Positions 53,678 through 63,524 of a stretch of 64,000 nucleotides of DNA are shown here, in pieces; positions within the stretch are counted from its first letter, which is position 1; every line of letters begins with the position of its first letter. Both the position numbers and the translations under genes were made by a program. Under the pieces are notes generated by a model that saw nothing but the letters and a program-made list of their open reading frames with translations, was not told the DNA's origin and did not search any database. This DNA is from Longitalea luteola (GTDB lineage: Bacteria > Bacteroidota > Bacteroidia > Chitinophagales > Chitinophagaceae), in assembly GCF_017356035.1 (NCBI RefSeq), contig NZ_JAFIQX010000013.1:62001-126000 (forward strand), given 5' to 3'.

Positions 53678-55036
53678 ATGTCGTACCAACCCGCTGACAG
53701 TTTAACAGCCAAAGAGACCAGTCAACCGGTTCCTGCAAAAAAAGCCATGCTCGGAGATCTCTCGGAGGATGGCTGGGCCATATTGATAGGGAGTGTTGTT
53801 ATTGTAGCCATCCTGGCATTAACCACTTTGGTGGCTGGTTTCAAATTCCCCCTGCCAACGTATCAATGGGAAAATACCAGCGACCTGGCGACCAAAGTAT
53901 TCTCCGGTAAAAATATCATATTGATCGTTCAAACCGGGTTGTTGTTCCTGGTGCTCTCCGGTGTGGCTATCCGGTTGTCGGGTGGCAGCATTAAAAATTA
54001 TGCGGCCGGTTTCTCCCTGGTGTATTTGCTGGCCGTCGCAGCGCTTATTATAGAAGGTAACAGTACCATCTCTTATTATGGACTGGAATATGTGGTCTTT
54101 GCGCTGGTATTGGGGTTGTTGATCGGTAATCTCACCCGCATTCCGGTTTGGCTCAAAGAAGCCGCCCGTTCCGAATTTTTTATTAAAACAGGCCTGGTGA
54201 TCTATGGCGCCAGCATCTTGTTCACCGATATTATCAAAGCCGGTGCACCGGGTATTTTGCAATCGGTGCTGGTGGTGCTTGCCGTTTGGTTCGTGGCCTT
54301 ATGGATCTGCCGGCAATTAAAGGTGGATGATGAGTTTGGCGTAATACTGTCATCGGCAGTAGCCATCTGCGGCGTGTCGGCAGCCATTGTGGCCAGCGGC
54401 GCTATCAAAGGCGATAAAAAGAAACTGTCTTATGTGACCACGCTGGTATTACTGGTAGCCATTCCCATGCTGGTAATTCAACCCTGGTTGATCAAACTGT
54501 TGAACATACCCGAAATAGCAGGCGGCGCCTGGCTGGGTGGTACACTGGATACCACGGCTTCCGTTTCGGCAGCAGCGGAACTGGTGGGCCCTAAAGCCTC
54601 CAAAGTAGGGGTGATCGTAAAATTTTCGCAGAACGTATTGATCGGGATTGCCGCTTTTTTCATTGCCCTTTGGTGGACGTACAGAAAAGATCCCTCCAGA
54701 CAAGGCTCCGAAAAACCAGGGCTGGGCGTAGTATGGGAACGGTTTCCCAAGTTCGTGCTTGGTTTCATTGCAGCTTCGCTGATCTTCTCGTTTTTGATAC
54801 CTGCAGCCGTTACCAAAGAGGTGGCCGGTCCATTGAAAGGGTTGCGCACGGTATGGTTTGCGCTGGCATTTGTTTCCATTGGATTGGAAGCCCGTTTTAC
54901 CGACCTGGTAAAAACGGAAGGCGGCAGGCCGGCGCTGGCATTTATAGTAGCGCAGGTGTTTAATATTCTCTGGACCCTGTTATGGGCTTACCTGTTGTTT
55001 GGCGGTGTGCTGTTTGCGGTTCCGGATATTGAGTAA
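53678..55036 (+). CDS. YeiH family putative sulfate exporter (UPF0324)
   Basis: A 452-residue inner-membrane protein with about 11 hydrophobic segments. The UPF0324/YeiH core is seen in GLLIGNLTRIPVWLKEA, FFIKTGLVIYGASILF, ILSSAVAICGVSAAIVASGAIKG and LGGTLDTTASVSAAAELVGP. The family is annotated as sulfate or related anion exporters. Its position directly after a sulfatase makes removal of released sulfate an attractive but unproven role. An N-terminal hydrophilic extension of about 30 residues precedes the first helix. Confidence 0.88.
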   Translation: MSYQPADSLTAKETSQPVPAKKAMLGDLSEDGWAILIGSVVIVAILALTTLVAGFKFPLPTYQWENTSDLATKVFSGKNIILIVQTGLLFLVLSGVAIRLSGGSIKNYAAGFSLVYLLAVAALIIEGNSTISYYGLEYVVFALVLGLLIGNLTRIPVWLKEAARSEFFIKTGLVIYGASILFTDIIKAGAPGILQSVLVVLAVWFVALWICRQLKVDDEFGVILSSAVAICGVSAAIVASGAIKGDKKKLSYVTTLVLLVAIPMLVIQPWLIKLLNIPEIAGGAWLGGTLDTTASVSAAAELVGPKASKVGVIVKFSQNVLIGIAAFFIALWWTYRKDPSRQGSEKPGLGVVWERFPKFVLGFIAASLIFSFLIPAAVTKEVAGPLKGLRTVWFALAFVSIGLEARFTDLVKTEGGRPALAFIVAQVFNILWTLLWAYLLFGGVLFAVPDIE

Positions 55037-55213
55037 TGAAGCGGCACTGTGCCATGGTTGCCTTACGGCAAAACGAAAGCGGCGCAGTTTGATCAATAGT
55101 AAAATATACAATTGTAACCCCTGCTGTAAACATTTGGCTACCGCGATATTGCCCGGGGAACCTTAATTTCATGCCCGTAAAACATAAACCGTCACCATAC
55201 CTGAAAGATCGCC

Positions 55214-57637
55214 ATGCAGCTTCGAAAAAATGTCCTGCTTGTTACCTGTTTTCTCTGTTGCTTTTTTAATTCCCTGTATGCACAACCAGCCCGTGTTAGG
55301 GAGGATTTTGATAAGAACTGGACATTTCACCTCGGTGATATTGCCGGGGCTAAAAGTACCAGCTTTGATGATGCCTCCTGGCGAAAATTAAACCTGCCGC
55401 ATGACTGGAGCATTGAGTTGCCGTTTGATTCAACCAGTCCTACAGGCACAGGTGGCGGCGCCTTGCGGGGTGGATTGGGCTGGTACCGGAAAACGTTTAC
55501 CCTGCCGGCCAGCGACAAAGGCAAAAATATCTTTATTGACTTCGATGGCGTATACTGCAACAGCGAAGTGTTTATCAATGGCCATTCTTTTGGCGTACGG
55601 CCCAATGGCTATATTTCTTTCCGCTACGATCTCACCCCTTACCTCAAATACGGAAGCGAAAAAAACGTCATTGCCGTAAAGGTAGACAACAGCAGGCAGC
55701 CGAACAGCCGCTGGTACAGCGGTAGTGGTATCTATCGAAATGTATGGCTCGTAAAAACAGGCAGCACCTATGTCGATAACTGGGGAACTTATGTTAAGAC
55801 GCCATCTGTGTCCGCTGCTTCCGCCAAAGTAAATATCACAACAACGCTTTGTGGAACCGGCGACTATTGCGATGTTACAACCACCATCCTGAACGCAGCC
55901 GGTGCTCCGGTGGCTACACAAACACAAAAGAATTTACATGTGGGGGCTTTACAAACAGCGAGCCAGGCATTTACCATTAGATCGCCGGTGTTGTGGAGCA
56001 TCGAGAACCCATACCTGTATAAAGCGGTCACCAGGATCGTTAGCAAAGGAAAAACAACCGATGAATACAGCACTGTATTCGGCATTCGTAGTTATCAGTT
56101 TGATGTTGATAAAGGGTTCTTCCTGAATGGTAAACAGGTGAAAATTGTGGGGGTATGTAATCACCATGACCTGGGTTGTTTAGGAACGGCCATCAATACG
56201 CGGGCATTGGAGCGGCAACTGCAGATCATGAAAGGCATGGGGGTGAATGGGATTCGCACATCGCATAATCCACCGGCGCCTGAGTTGCTCGATCTGTGCG
56301 ATAAAATGGGCTTTATTGTAATGAATGAAACCTTCGATATGTGGAAGCGCAGCAAAAACAAATACGATTACAGTAATGATTTTGACGAATGGTACCAGAA
56401 AGACCTGAAGGATCAGGTGTTGCGCGACCGCAATCATCCATCGGTCTTTATATGGAGCGTAGGCAATGAAATACCGGAGCAATGGGCAAAAGATGGTGAT
56501 ACATCGGGAGGGGCTTATTTGCGCACTATGCAGAACATTGTACGCAGTCTCGACGACCGGCCTACTGTTACAGCCAATAACGAGGTAGGAGCATCGAACC
56601 AGTTGCTGCAAACGGGCATTAATGAGCTGGTAGGGTATAACTATCATCATCAGCATTGGCCGGCCGACTCGGTGCAGAAAAAATGGGGCCGCAAACCTTT
56701 CATTGTAACGGAATCGGTTTCTGCATTACAAACGCGTGGGCATTATGATATGCCTTCCGACAGTATGCGCATCTGGCCTCAACGGTGGGATCTGCCTGTA
56801 GCCAATGCCAATGCAGACCTGACCTGTTCTGCTTACGAAAATTGTTTTACGCCCTGGGGATCTTCTCATCTGGCTACTTTAAAAACATTCTTAAAACATG
56901 AAAGCATCAGCGGCATGTTTGTGTGGACCGGCTTTGATTATATCGGTGAGCCAACGCCTTACCCGTGGCCGGCGCGCAGTTCTTATTTCGGAATTGTAGA
57001 CCTGGCCGGATTTCCGAAGGATGTTTATTATTTGTATCAAAGTTTGTTTACCTCAAAAAATGTATTGCATTTGTTTCCCCACTGGAACTGGCAACCCGGG
57101 CAAACCATTGATATGTGGGCCTATTACAACAATGCCGATGAGGTGGAGCTGTTCATCAATGGCAAGTCACAGGGAGTGAAAAAAAAGGCGGCGGATGACC
57201 TGCATGTGATGTGGAGGGTAAAATATGAAGCAGGCAGGGTAGAAGCAGTGTCGAGGAAAGCGGGAAAAGTAGTGGCCACCAGATTGATAAGAACAGCTGG
57301 TGCGCCTGCCAGGATCATCCTGGAAGCAGACCGCCGGACAATTCAGGCCAATGGCAAGGATCTTTCGTTCATAACGATAAAAGTGGTAGACAAGGATGGC
57401 AACCTGGTTCCCGATGCGGCCAATAAGATCCAGTTTACCGTCAATGGTGCAGGTTTTATCGCGGGTGTCGATAATGGTGATCCAACCAGTTTGGAATCAT
57501 TCAAAGCGAGTGAACGAAAAGCATTCAATGGATTATGTTTGGCGGTAGTTCAGTCGAACGGCAAACCGGGCAGTATAAAATTGCAGGCAAAATCAGCTGG
57601 ACTCTCAGGCGCATCGATCGATATCATAAGTAAATAA
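55214..57637 (+). CDS. secreted glycoside hydrolase family 2 beta-galactosidase-type enzyme
   Basis: An 807-residue exported enzyme with a signal peptide ending near LYAQ. It has the GH2 order: sugar-binding jelly roll (about 30-190, NLPHDWSIELPF, GGLGWYRKTF), Ig-like domain, TIM barrel (about 295-590) with acid/base Glu419 in FIWSVGNEIPEQW and likely nucleophile Glu500 in PFIVTESVS, then C-terminal beta domains (NADEVELFINGKSQGVKK). It probably removes beta-galactosyl units from the polymer processed by the neighbouring sulfatase. A terminator follows 22 bases after the stop. Confidence 0.93.
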   Translation: MQLRKNVLLVTCFLCCFFNSLYAQPARVREDFDKNWTFHLGDIAGAKSTSFDDASWRKLNLPHDWSIELPFDSTSPTGTGGGALRGGLGWYRKTFTLPASDKGKNIFIDFDGVYCNSEVFINGHSFGVRPNGYISFRYDLTPYLKYGSEKNVIAVKVDNSRQPNSRWYSGSGIYRNVWLVKTGSTYVDNWGTYVKTPSVSAASAKVNITTTLCGTGDYCDVTTTILNAAGAPVATQTQKNLHVGALQTASQAFTIRSPVLWSIENPYLYKAVTRIVSKGKTTDEYSTVFGIRSYQFDVDKGFFLNGKQVKIVGVCNHHDLGCLGTAINTRALERQLQIMKGMGVNGIRTSHNPPAPELLDLCDKMGFIVMNETFDMWKRSKNKYDYSNDFDEWYQKDLKDQVLRDRNHPSVFIWSVGNEIPEQWAKDGDTSGGAYLRTMQNIVRSLDDRPTVTANNEVGASNQLLQTGINELVGYNYHHQHWPADSVQKKWGRKPFIVTESVSALQTRGHYDMPSDSMRIWPQRWDLPVANANADLTCSAYENCFTPWGSSHLATLKTFLKHESISGMFVWTGFDYIGEPTPYPWPARSSYFGIVDLAGFPKDVYYLYQSLFTSKNVLHLFPHWNWQPGQTIDMWAYYNNADEVELFINGKSQGVKKKAADDLHVMWRVKYEAGRVEAVSRKAGKVVATRLIRTAGAPARIILEADRRTIQANGKDLSFITIKVVDKDGNLVPDAANKIQFTVNGAGFIAGVDNGDPTSLESFKASERKAFNGLCLAVVQSNGKPGSIKLQAKSAGLSGASIDIISK

Positions 57638-57658
57638 GAAACGGTCTTTCCGTTGTGA

Positions 57659-57698
57659 AAGCATATATGCCGGGGTTATGGGCGTATATGCTTTTTTT
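57659..57698 (+). terminator. terminator after the GH2 gene
   Basis: A 13-bp stem (one G-T wobble), aagcatatatgcc with its complement, has a 9-base loop and is followed by seven T residues. A second, weaker 14-bp hairpin at 57718-57764 lies between this gene and the convergent small gene. Confidence 0.88.
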
Positions 57699-57832
57699 AT
57701 GACATCCTGTAAATGACTTGCCCAAACTTGCAGGCGTCTGATGTATGCTTGCGAGTCTGGGCAAAAGCAGCTTAATAATTTACAATTCAGTTACAGCGTT
57801 ACTAAAGCGATCAGTAATTTATGCAATGACTA

Positions 57833-58345
57833 TTAAGGAAATAATCCTGCGTATAAAGCCTGAAAAGTATCCACGATCAGTTCATTGAATTTCTTTGAGA
57901 TGGCAGGATTAGCAACAGTGCCCTGCTCTGTTAATACCACGTTGCCAACCTGGTAATAATTGGTGGTATTATTATCAAAGATCTTGTTCACGCTATTGCC
58001 TTTGAAATAATAGCATCTGCTGAAGTTCAGTGAATCAGTGGTGAACACATAATTGGCTTTCAAAACCTCTTTTGTGCTTTTACTGTAGAATAATTCAACC
58101 CAGTATTTACCTTCCCGCGCTTTACCTCTGAAGGAAGCATGGTCCAGATAAACGCTTCCATCTGTTGCGGAAACTATTGAGTCGATCTGTACTTTCTGAT
58201 TTGCAAAATTGATCATTGGTTGTGCAGGTGTTTGCGCAACGGTTTGTTTTGCATTAACATATTTTACAGTGGAATTCGTAGGTTGCTGCGCAAGGGCAGG
58301 AACGGCTACTGTGGCAAGTATAAGAGTAAGCAATCGGGTTTTCAT
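57833..58345 (-). CDS. small secreted protein, unknown function
   Basis: The ATG ending at 58345 (MKTRLLTLILATVAVPALAQ) gives a clean signal peptide; an upstream start at 58372 adds nine residues before it. The 170-residue product has no cysteines in a lipobox and a beta-rich mature part (KVQIDSIVSATDGSVYLDHASF, GKYWVELFYSKSTKEVLKANYVF, NYYQVGNVVLTEQGTV). No family was recognised. Confidence 0.65.
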   Translation of the reverse strand: MKTRLLTLILATVAVPALAQQPTNSTVKYVNAKQTVAQTPAQPMINFANQKVQIDSIVSATDGSVYLDHASFRGKAREGKYWVELFYSKSTKEVLKANYVFTTDSLNFSRCYYFKGNSVNKIFDNNTTNYYQVGNVVLTEQGTVANPAISKKFNELIVDTFQALYAGLFP

Positions 58346-58708
58346 ATTGTGGGTTTTTTTAAAACTACACAAGTTATTTTACATCTGCAATAGAGGATGG
58401 AAAATAACTGTATAAGCTAAAACCCTTACGGATACAGGCTTTAATGTATTAATGTGGGGTTCAATGGGTTGAGGCATGCTAAAAGGTTAAGCGGGGAATC
58501 TGGGGAAAATTTGAAAAAGTTTGAAAACAGTTGCTGTTCATGCTTAAAACGGCTGAATCCTCAGCTGGCAATGGTGTTCAACGTAAGTTGATAGTTGGCT
58601 GCATAAGGTATGCGTATGGGCCCTTATAAACTTGATAACCGACAAGAAATATTAGTTACGGTAATGTATGAGTGATTTTATGCAGGATAATGAGTACTTT
58701 TTCGAGGT
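58346..58708. other. intergenic region, 363 bases
   Basis: Separates the small secreted-protein gene from the DUF6934-like gene. No ORF, terminator or promoter was identified with confidence. A segment around 58450-58495 (attaatgtggggtt then gcatgctaaaaggtta) resembles one downstream of the cassette at 59430-59500; the similarity is weak. Confidence 0.35.
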
Positions 58709-59068
58709 ATGAAGTATGAGGTATATACTGATATCCGTAAGGATGCTGAACTTCGAATTTTTGAATTCGTAAGTATTGGGAAGTTTGGTGCTATTCGAAA
58801 ACGAATTTCTTTTATGCCAACATCCTTGCCATATGTTTATAATTTAGCATTTGGAGATATTAATAAAGATGGTGAAATTGATGATATATCGATAAGTGAT
58901 AATGGGGATCGAAATAAGATCCTGGCGACCCTTGCAAAGGTTTTAGATCAATACACCTATAAGTATCCTGAAAGATTCATCTATTTTCGGGGGAGTACGA
59001 AAGAACGGACAAGGCTATATCGCATGGCCATAGGTCTGAATCTCGAAGAACTATCTGAATCGTTTTAA
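58709..59068 (+). CDS. DUF6934-like protein
   Basis: A 119-residue protein resembling the DUF6934 family of Bacteroidota. Segments YNLAFGDINKDGEIDDISISDNGDRNKILATLAKVL and FIYFRGSTKERTRLYRMAIGLNL match the family's core pattern. The gene is followed 102 bases later by a 57-residue basic protein gene. Families of this kind are often found in small stand-alone cassettes of unknown role. No enzymatic or DNA-binding motif is obvious. Confidence 0.7.
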   Translation: MKYEVYTDIRKDAELRIFEFVSIGKFGAIRKRISFMPTSLPYVYNLAFGDINKDGEIDDISISDNGDRNKILATLAKVLDQYTYKYPERFIYFRGSTKERTRLYRMAIGLNLEELSESF

Positions 59069-59170
59069 ATTTATGCAGAAATGAATAATAAGCTGGAGTT
59101 TGTTCCATTTCATAAAAACATGGAAATCACGGCATTTCTTATTAAAAGAAAAATTGTTTAACTTCATAAC

Positions 59171-59344
59171 ATGAAGAAGCTCCTCAAAAAGCTATTTAAA
59201 AAGAAAAAGAAAGGCTTACTTTCTTCAAAGGTCAGGTTAACCTATGATCCCAGGTTAGATAATGTGCAGTTGGGGCCATACGAACTAAAGAAATTAGAAG
59301 AAGCAAACTTCCATTTAAAAAAGATGAAGTCATTACCTAAATAA
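59171..59344 (+). CDS. 57-residue basic protein downstream of the DUF6934-like gene
   Basis: A short ORF (MKKLLKKLFKKKKKGLLSS at the start, then YDPRLDNVQLGPYELKKLEEANFHLKK, ending SLPK). The N-terminal 20 residues are almost all Lys/Leu. Its composition and a terminator 25 bases after the stop support a real gene. A DUF6934-linked small partner is suggested only by position. Confidence 0.5.
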   Translation: MKKLLKKLFKKKKKGLLSSKVRLTYDPRLDNVQLGPYELKKLEEANFHLKKMKSLPK

Positions 59345-59368
59345 CAGGGATCTATAAATCACTTAAAG

Positions 59369-59402
59369 AACCCCATAGGCCTTAGGCCCATGGGGTTTTT
59401 AT
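59369..59402 (+). terminator. terminator after the 57-residue protein gene
   Basis: A hairpin built on aaccccat/atggggtt with an inner ggcc stem is followed by ttttta, 25 bases after the stop. Confidence 0.8.
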
Positions 59403-59585
59403 TTGACGCATCGAGACACTAAAAGTTATTAATGTGCGTTTGTAAGGGTTAACCGGTATCGCCCTATTATAGTGTGTGGCAGCATGCCGAAAAGTTATGA
59501 AGGCAATACTTTGGTCACCTGTTTTAACCTATTTTCGCCCGCAAATTGACCTTTAGAATAAAGTACAAAATCGTATCACAAAGCA

Positions 59586-60653
59586 ATGAAATCAATAACC
59601 TGGTTTAATCGGTCAGGACGCCTGGTAGTAGCAGCCTGTTTACCGTTTGTTTTCCATGCCTGCTCCAGCGGAGAGGCGAATACCACCAACGTCAAAGCCG
59701 TAGACTCTACTGGTGTAAACACCAAAGACAGCTCCGTAACGAAAGAAACTGCAGCAACAAAGATCCCCACAACACTCGACACCGCCCTCTACAATCGCAA
59801 GCTGGCCGAAATGGCCAACGGTGATTCCTCGGGCCGCTGGCCGGTAAAAGGTCCTTATCCGTTACCAGGCGCCATTCTTCCCTTTAAAAGGGTAGTGGCT
59901 TACTATGGTAACCTGTATTCGAAGCAAATGGGTATCCTGGGTGAATATCCGCCCGATGAAATGCTGGCAAAGCTGGCCGCAGATGTAAAGAAATGGGAAG
60001 CCGCCGATCCTTCAACGCCGGTGCAGCCCGCTTTACATTATATTGCAGTAACTGCCCAGGGTAGTCCGGGCAGAGACGGCAAATACCGATTGCGCATGCC
60101 TTTCAATCAAATCGATTCCATCCTGGGGATGGCTGCCCGCATCAATGCCCTCGTATTTCTCGATGTTCAGGTCGGCTTCAGCAATGTGCAGGCTGAAATT
60201 CCCCTGCTCGAAAAATACCTGAAGATGCCGCACGTACACCTCGGTATCGATCCTGAGTTCTCTATGAAAACAGGAAAGAGACCGGGCGCCGTGATCGGTA
60301 CCATGGATGCAAGCGATATAAATTTTGTTACCGATTATCTGGCCAATCTTACAAAGGCCAATAACCTGCCGCCCAAAATGCTGGTAGTGCATCGCTTCAC
60401 CCAGAACATGGTTACTAACTATAAGAATATTAAGCTGCACCCCGAAGTGCAGATCATCATTGACATGGATGGCTGGGGCGAACCTTCGCTTAAACATGAC
60501 AGCTACAAAGCTTATGTTTGGAAAGAGCCTATACAGTTTGCGGGATATAAACTGTTTTACAAGAACGATATCCGCAAACCGGGCAGTCATATGTTAACGC
60601 CTGAAGAAGTACTCGCCGAGAAACCAAAGCCAGTCTATATTCAGTATCAATAA
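59586..60653 (+). CDS. lipoprotein of unknown function
   Basis: A 355-residue lipoprotein with a signal and lipobox Cys26 in FVFHACSSG, followed by a Thr/Ser/Lys-rich linker to about residue 75. The rest is a soluble domain with alternating strands and helices (VVAYYGNLYSKQMGILGEYP, ALVFLDVQVGFSNVQAEIPLLEKYL, PHVHLGIDPEFSMKTGK, VQIIIDMDGWGEPSLKHD) that suggests a TIM-barrel-like fold. An enzymatic role is possible but no family was recognised. Confidence 0.7.
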   Translation: MKSITWFNRSGRLVVAACLPFVFHACSSGEANTTNVKAVDSTGVNTKDSSVTKETAATKIPTTLDTALYNRKLAEMANGDSSGRWPVKGPYPLPGAILPFKRVVAYYGNLYSKQMGILGEYPPDEMLAKLAADVKKWEAADPSTPVQPALHYIAVTAQGSPGRDGKYRLRMPFNQIDSILGMAARINALVFLDVQVGFSNVQAEIPLLEKYLKMPHVHLGIDPEFSMKTGKRPGAVIGTMDASDINFVTDYLANLTKANNLPPKMLVVHRFTQNMVTNYKNIKLHPEVQIIIDMDGWGEPSLKHDSYKAYVWKEPIQFAGYKLFYKNDIRKPGSHMLTPEEVLAEKPKPVYIQYQ

Positions 60654-60762
60654 AATTAGTGCGGGCCAATCTGGCTGCATGATATTAAATCCGTTCCGCT
60701 TTGCCGGGACGGATTTTTTTTATACTATCTTTAAAGCAACGCAGGCCAAAACACAACCCTGT

Positions 60763-60905
60763 ATGGCCTATAATGAAAAATTAGCAGACCGCGTTCGGGA
60801 AATAATATCACTCACCTGGAAGAGAAAAAGATGTTCGGGGGATTGTGTTTTATGGGGTAAAATAACCGCTACTTTATGGCAGCGCCCCTCTGAAATATGG
60901 AAATT
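60763..60905 (+). pseudogene. TfoX/Sxy N-terminal domain remnant
   Basis: From the ATG at 60763 the frame reads MAYNEKLADRVREIISLT, the usual start of TfoX N-terminal domain proteins. It then changes frame: the +1 frame continues HLEEKKMFGGLCFMG, the next conserved block, and stops after FMG. A third frame carries GKITATLW, resembling the next strand. At least two indels have destroyed the gene, and the rest of the domain is absent. Confidence 0.7.
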
Positions 60906-61097
60906 GTTCTTTTTACCTGTATATTTATCTACACTATAAAAAACCCTAAGGACATTTTCTTTTCCGGGCATCGGCAGGTGCCTGGCTACGGGTCTCTTCC
61001 TTTTGAAATACGCTTTTATTAAAGGGATGACCAACCGGTACAGGATAATTATCGTACTAAAGTATTACAGGACTTTATTTGGACCCCCTATCAAAAC

Positions 61098-63524
61098 ATG
61101 ATGAAATATTTACTCTGCCTTGCCGCCATTATGGTAGCGCTTTGCGGTTTTTCTCAAATGCAGACCTGTCCAACCAACATCAATTTTGGTACAGGTGATC
61201 TGTCATTCTGGTCAGCCAGGACCGGGTTAATGGGGGGATTGAATATAAATTATCCGGCTCCCAATGCAGGGCTTACCAACGTTCCTGAATACACCATTGG
61301 CAATACCGGTATCCAGGTGATTACAACGTCAACCAGTGATCCATATGGCTTTTTTCCTACCATTCCCACTATTAATGGGTATGCATACAATTATTCCATC
61401 AAGCTGGGCTCCACCTCCACAAGCCGCGACCTGCAACAGGGCGGGCGCAGCCCTGGTGGATTTACCAGGGCGGTCTCTTACACCATTGATGTTCCTGCCG
61501 GTCCTGCTACTGTTCCTTATACAATGACCTACGCGTACGCCATGGTGCTGGAAAACGGAACACATAATTCAAGCGAGCAGCCGATGTTCAGGGCCACCCT
61601 CAGCACGCAGGACAGTATCATTACCTGTGCATCCCCCGGTTATTATCTGCCTACATTCGATAATGCACCCGGTGGCGGCAACAGCACCGGCGCTACACTT
61701 GATTCAGCCGCTGCGCTGGCCAATGGATTTACCAATAGTCCCGTTCCTTTTCTCTCTTTTTCAGGCGCCGGTAATCAGAACGGTGTGTTGTTGTATGATG
61801 TGTGGACAAAAGGCTGGACCGAAGTGACCTTTGATCTTTCGCCCTATCGGGGCCGCCAGGTTACACTTACTTTTGAAGCTGACAATTGCACCCCGGGCGC
61901 CCATTTCGCGTATGCTTATGTGGCGTTGCGGAATGTTTGCGCCGGCCTGGAGATCAGCGGCAAAACCGTTGCCTGTACAAATACTACCGTCGAATACTCG
62001 GTACCAGCCCTGGCTGGTGCTACCTATGCCTGGACGGTGCCTGCCGGCTGGACGATCAACTCCGGAGCGAATTCAAATATCATTAATGTAACAGTAGGTC
62101 CCGGCGGCGGATTCATTACCAGCCATGAAGTGAACGGTTGCGCCGATCTGCGCGATACAATCCCGGTAACCACTACGGCACCTACTGTGGCCGGAAGGAT
62201 CATGAGCGACACTACCGTCTGCGCCGGCATTAATAACTGTCCCTTATCGATCGCAGATGAGCGGGGAACTGTTTTAAAATGGTTGTCGTCGACAGACGGT
62301 GTGCGCTGGCAGGAGATTGCAGTGGCAACGGATAACTATACGGCGCAGAATTTGACGACATCAACCCGGTTTGCCGCTCTGGTGCAAAATGGTGATGCCT
62401 GTACGGTTGATACGGCCAATGCCGCTTTTATTACCGTTGATCCCAAGTCAGACGGAGGTAGAATAAGTCCCGACCTCACCAATGTTTGCCTCGGCGAAAA
62501 TGTTGATCCCAAACTTACACTGAACAATAATACAGGCGCTGTAATGAACTGGCAGTTGTCATTCGACAATAGCAGCTGGAGTAATGTAACGCCTGCAAAT
62601 AGCAGTACAACCCTGCAGGCAGGCGCCGTTTCCAGAACAAGCTACTATCGTTCTATTGTGAAAAGCGGTGTTTGTCCCGGCGATACCAGTGATGTGGCAA
62701 CCATCAGGTTCTATAATGTGCCGGCTCCGGCAGCTACCATTGCTCCTGATTCAATTGAAATATGCCATGGCAAATCGGCTGTGCTGAGTGCAACCATTAC
62801 TACCGGCACCAGCTATGCGTGGAGCACGAATGTGCCGTTATCGCCTGGTGGCAGCGGGGCGGTCACGGCTGTTCCTTATTCGTTAACTGCTACAGCAACT
62901 CCCCCGGTAACTTCCAACGTGGTGCTTACTGTAAATAATACCGGTTGTCCCAACCCATCAAAAGATACATTCTATATATACGTAACCGACCCCATCGTAG
63001 TACGTGCCGGAAATGATACGGCCGTTGTTTATAATCAGCCTTTGCAGTTCAATGCAACCGTGAACGACCCCAAAGCCAATAGCTGGGATTGGGCGCCCGC
63101 TTCTTATTTAAACAATCCCGGTATTCCAGATCCGCTTGCAGTCTATGATCTGAACGCACCGGCTGAGGTCACCTACATTGCCACCGCAAAAACGATGGCC
63201 GGTTGCAGCGGTTCCGATACCTTGACCGTAAAGATCTTCAAGACCGGCGCCGACATCTTCATGCCTTCAGGTTTTACACCCAACGGGGATGGCCGCAATG
63301 ATGTGATCCGCCCCATAATGGCAGGTGTAAAGCAATTGAACTTCTTCCGGGTATATAATCGCTGGGGGCAGCTGGTATTCAGCACCAGTGAGGTTAATAA
63401 GGGCTGGAATGGCGAGATCGGCGGTACGAAGCAGTCGTCCCAGAACTTTGTGTATATGGTTCAGGCAGTTGACTATACCGGAAAAGTGATTGTAAAACGC
63501 GGAAGTTTTGTGCTCATCCGCTAA
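61098..63524 (+). CDS. type IX secretion system-targeted protein with CHU_C (gliding-motility) C-terminal domain
   Basis: An 808-residue exported protein with a signal peptide ending near GFSQ. The N-terminal half has jelly-roll-like modules; the middle has PKD/Ig-like repeats with paired cysteines (ISGKTVACTNTTVEYSVPALAGATYAW, and SDTTVCAGINNCPLSI). The C-terminus is a CHU_C domain: MPSGFTPNGDGRNDVIRPI, FFRVYNRWGQLVFST and GWNGEIGGTKQSSQNFVYMV, ending KRGSFVLIR. This is the type B sorting signal for the type IX secretion system. It is likely a surface or extracellular adhesin. Confidence 0.92.
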   Translation: MMKYLLCLAAIMVALCGFSQMQTCPTNINFGTGDLSFWSARTGLMGGLNINYPAPNAGLTNVPEYTIGNTGIQVITTSTSDPYGFFPTIPTINGYAYNYSIKLGSTSTSRDLQQGGRSPGGFTRAVSYTIDVPAGPATVPYTMTYAYAMVLENGTHNSSEQPMFRATLSTQDSIITCASPGYYLPTFDNAPGGGNSTGATLDSAAALANGFTNSPVPFLSFSGAGNQNGVLLYDVWTKGWTEVTFDLSPYRGRQVTLTFEADNCTPGAHFAYAYVALRNVCAGLEISGKTVACTNTTVEYSVPALAGATYAWTVPAGWTINSGANSNIINVTVGPGGGFITSHEVNGCADLRDTIPVTTTAPTVAGRIMSDTTVCAGINNCPLSIADERGTVLKWLSSTDGVRWQEIAVATDNYTAQNLTTSTRFAALVQNGDACTVDTANAAFITVDPKSDGGRISPDLTNVCLGENVDPKLTLNNNTGAVMNWQLSFDNSSWSNVTPANSSTTLQAGAVSRTSYYRSIVKSGVCPGDTSDVATIRFYNVPAPAATIAPDSIEICHGKSAVLSATITTGTSYAWSTNVPLSPGGSGAVTAVPYSLTATATPPVTSNVVLTVNNTGCPNPSKDTFYIYVTDPIVVRAGNDTAVVYNQPLQFNATVNDPKANSWDWAPASYLNNPGIPDPLAVYDLNAPAEVTYIATAKTMAGCSGSDTLTVKIFKTGADIFMPSGFTPNGDGRNDVIRPIMAGVKQLNFFRVYNRWGQLVFSTSEVNKGWNGEIGGTKQSSQNFVYMVQAVDYTGKVIVKRGSFVLIR

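Noticed and set aside
60768-61034. 88-codon minus-strand ORF
   Set aside because: It lies opposite the TfoX remnant and shows no family character.
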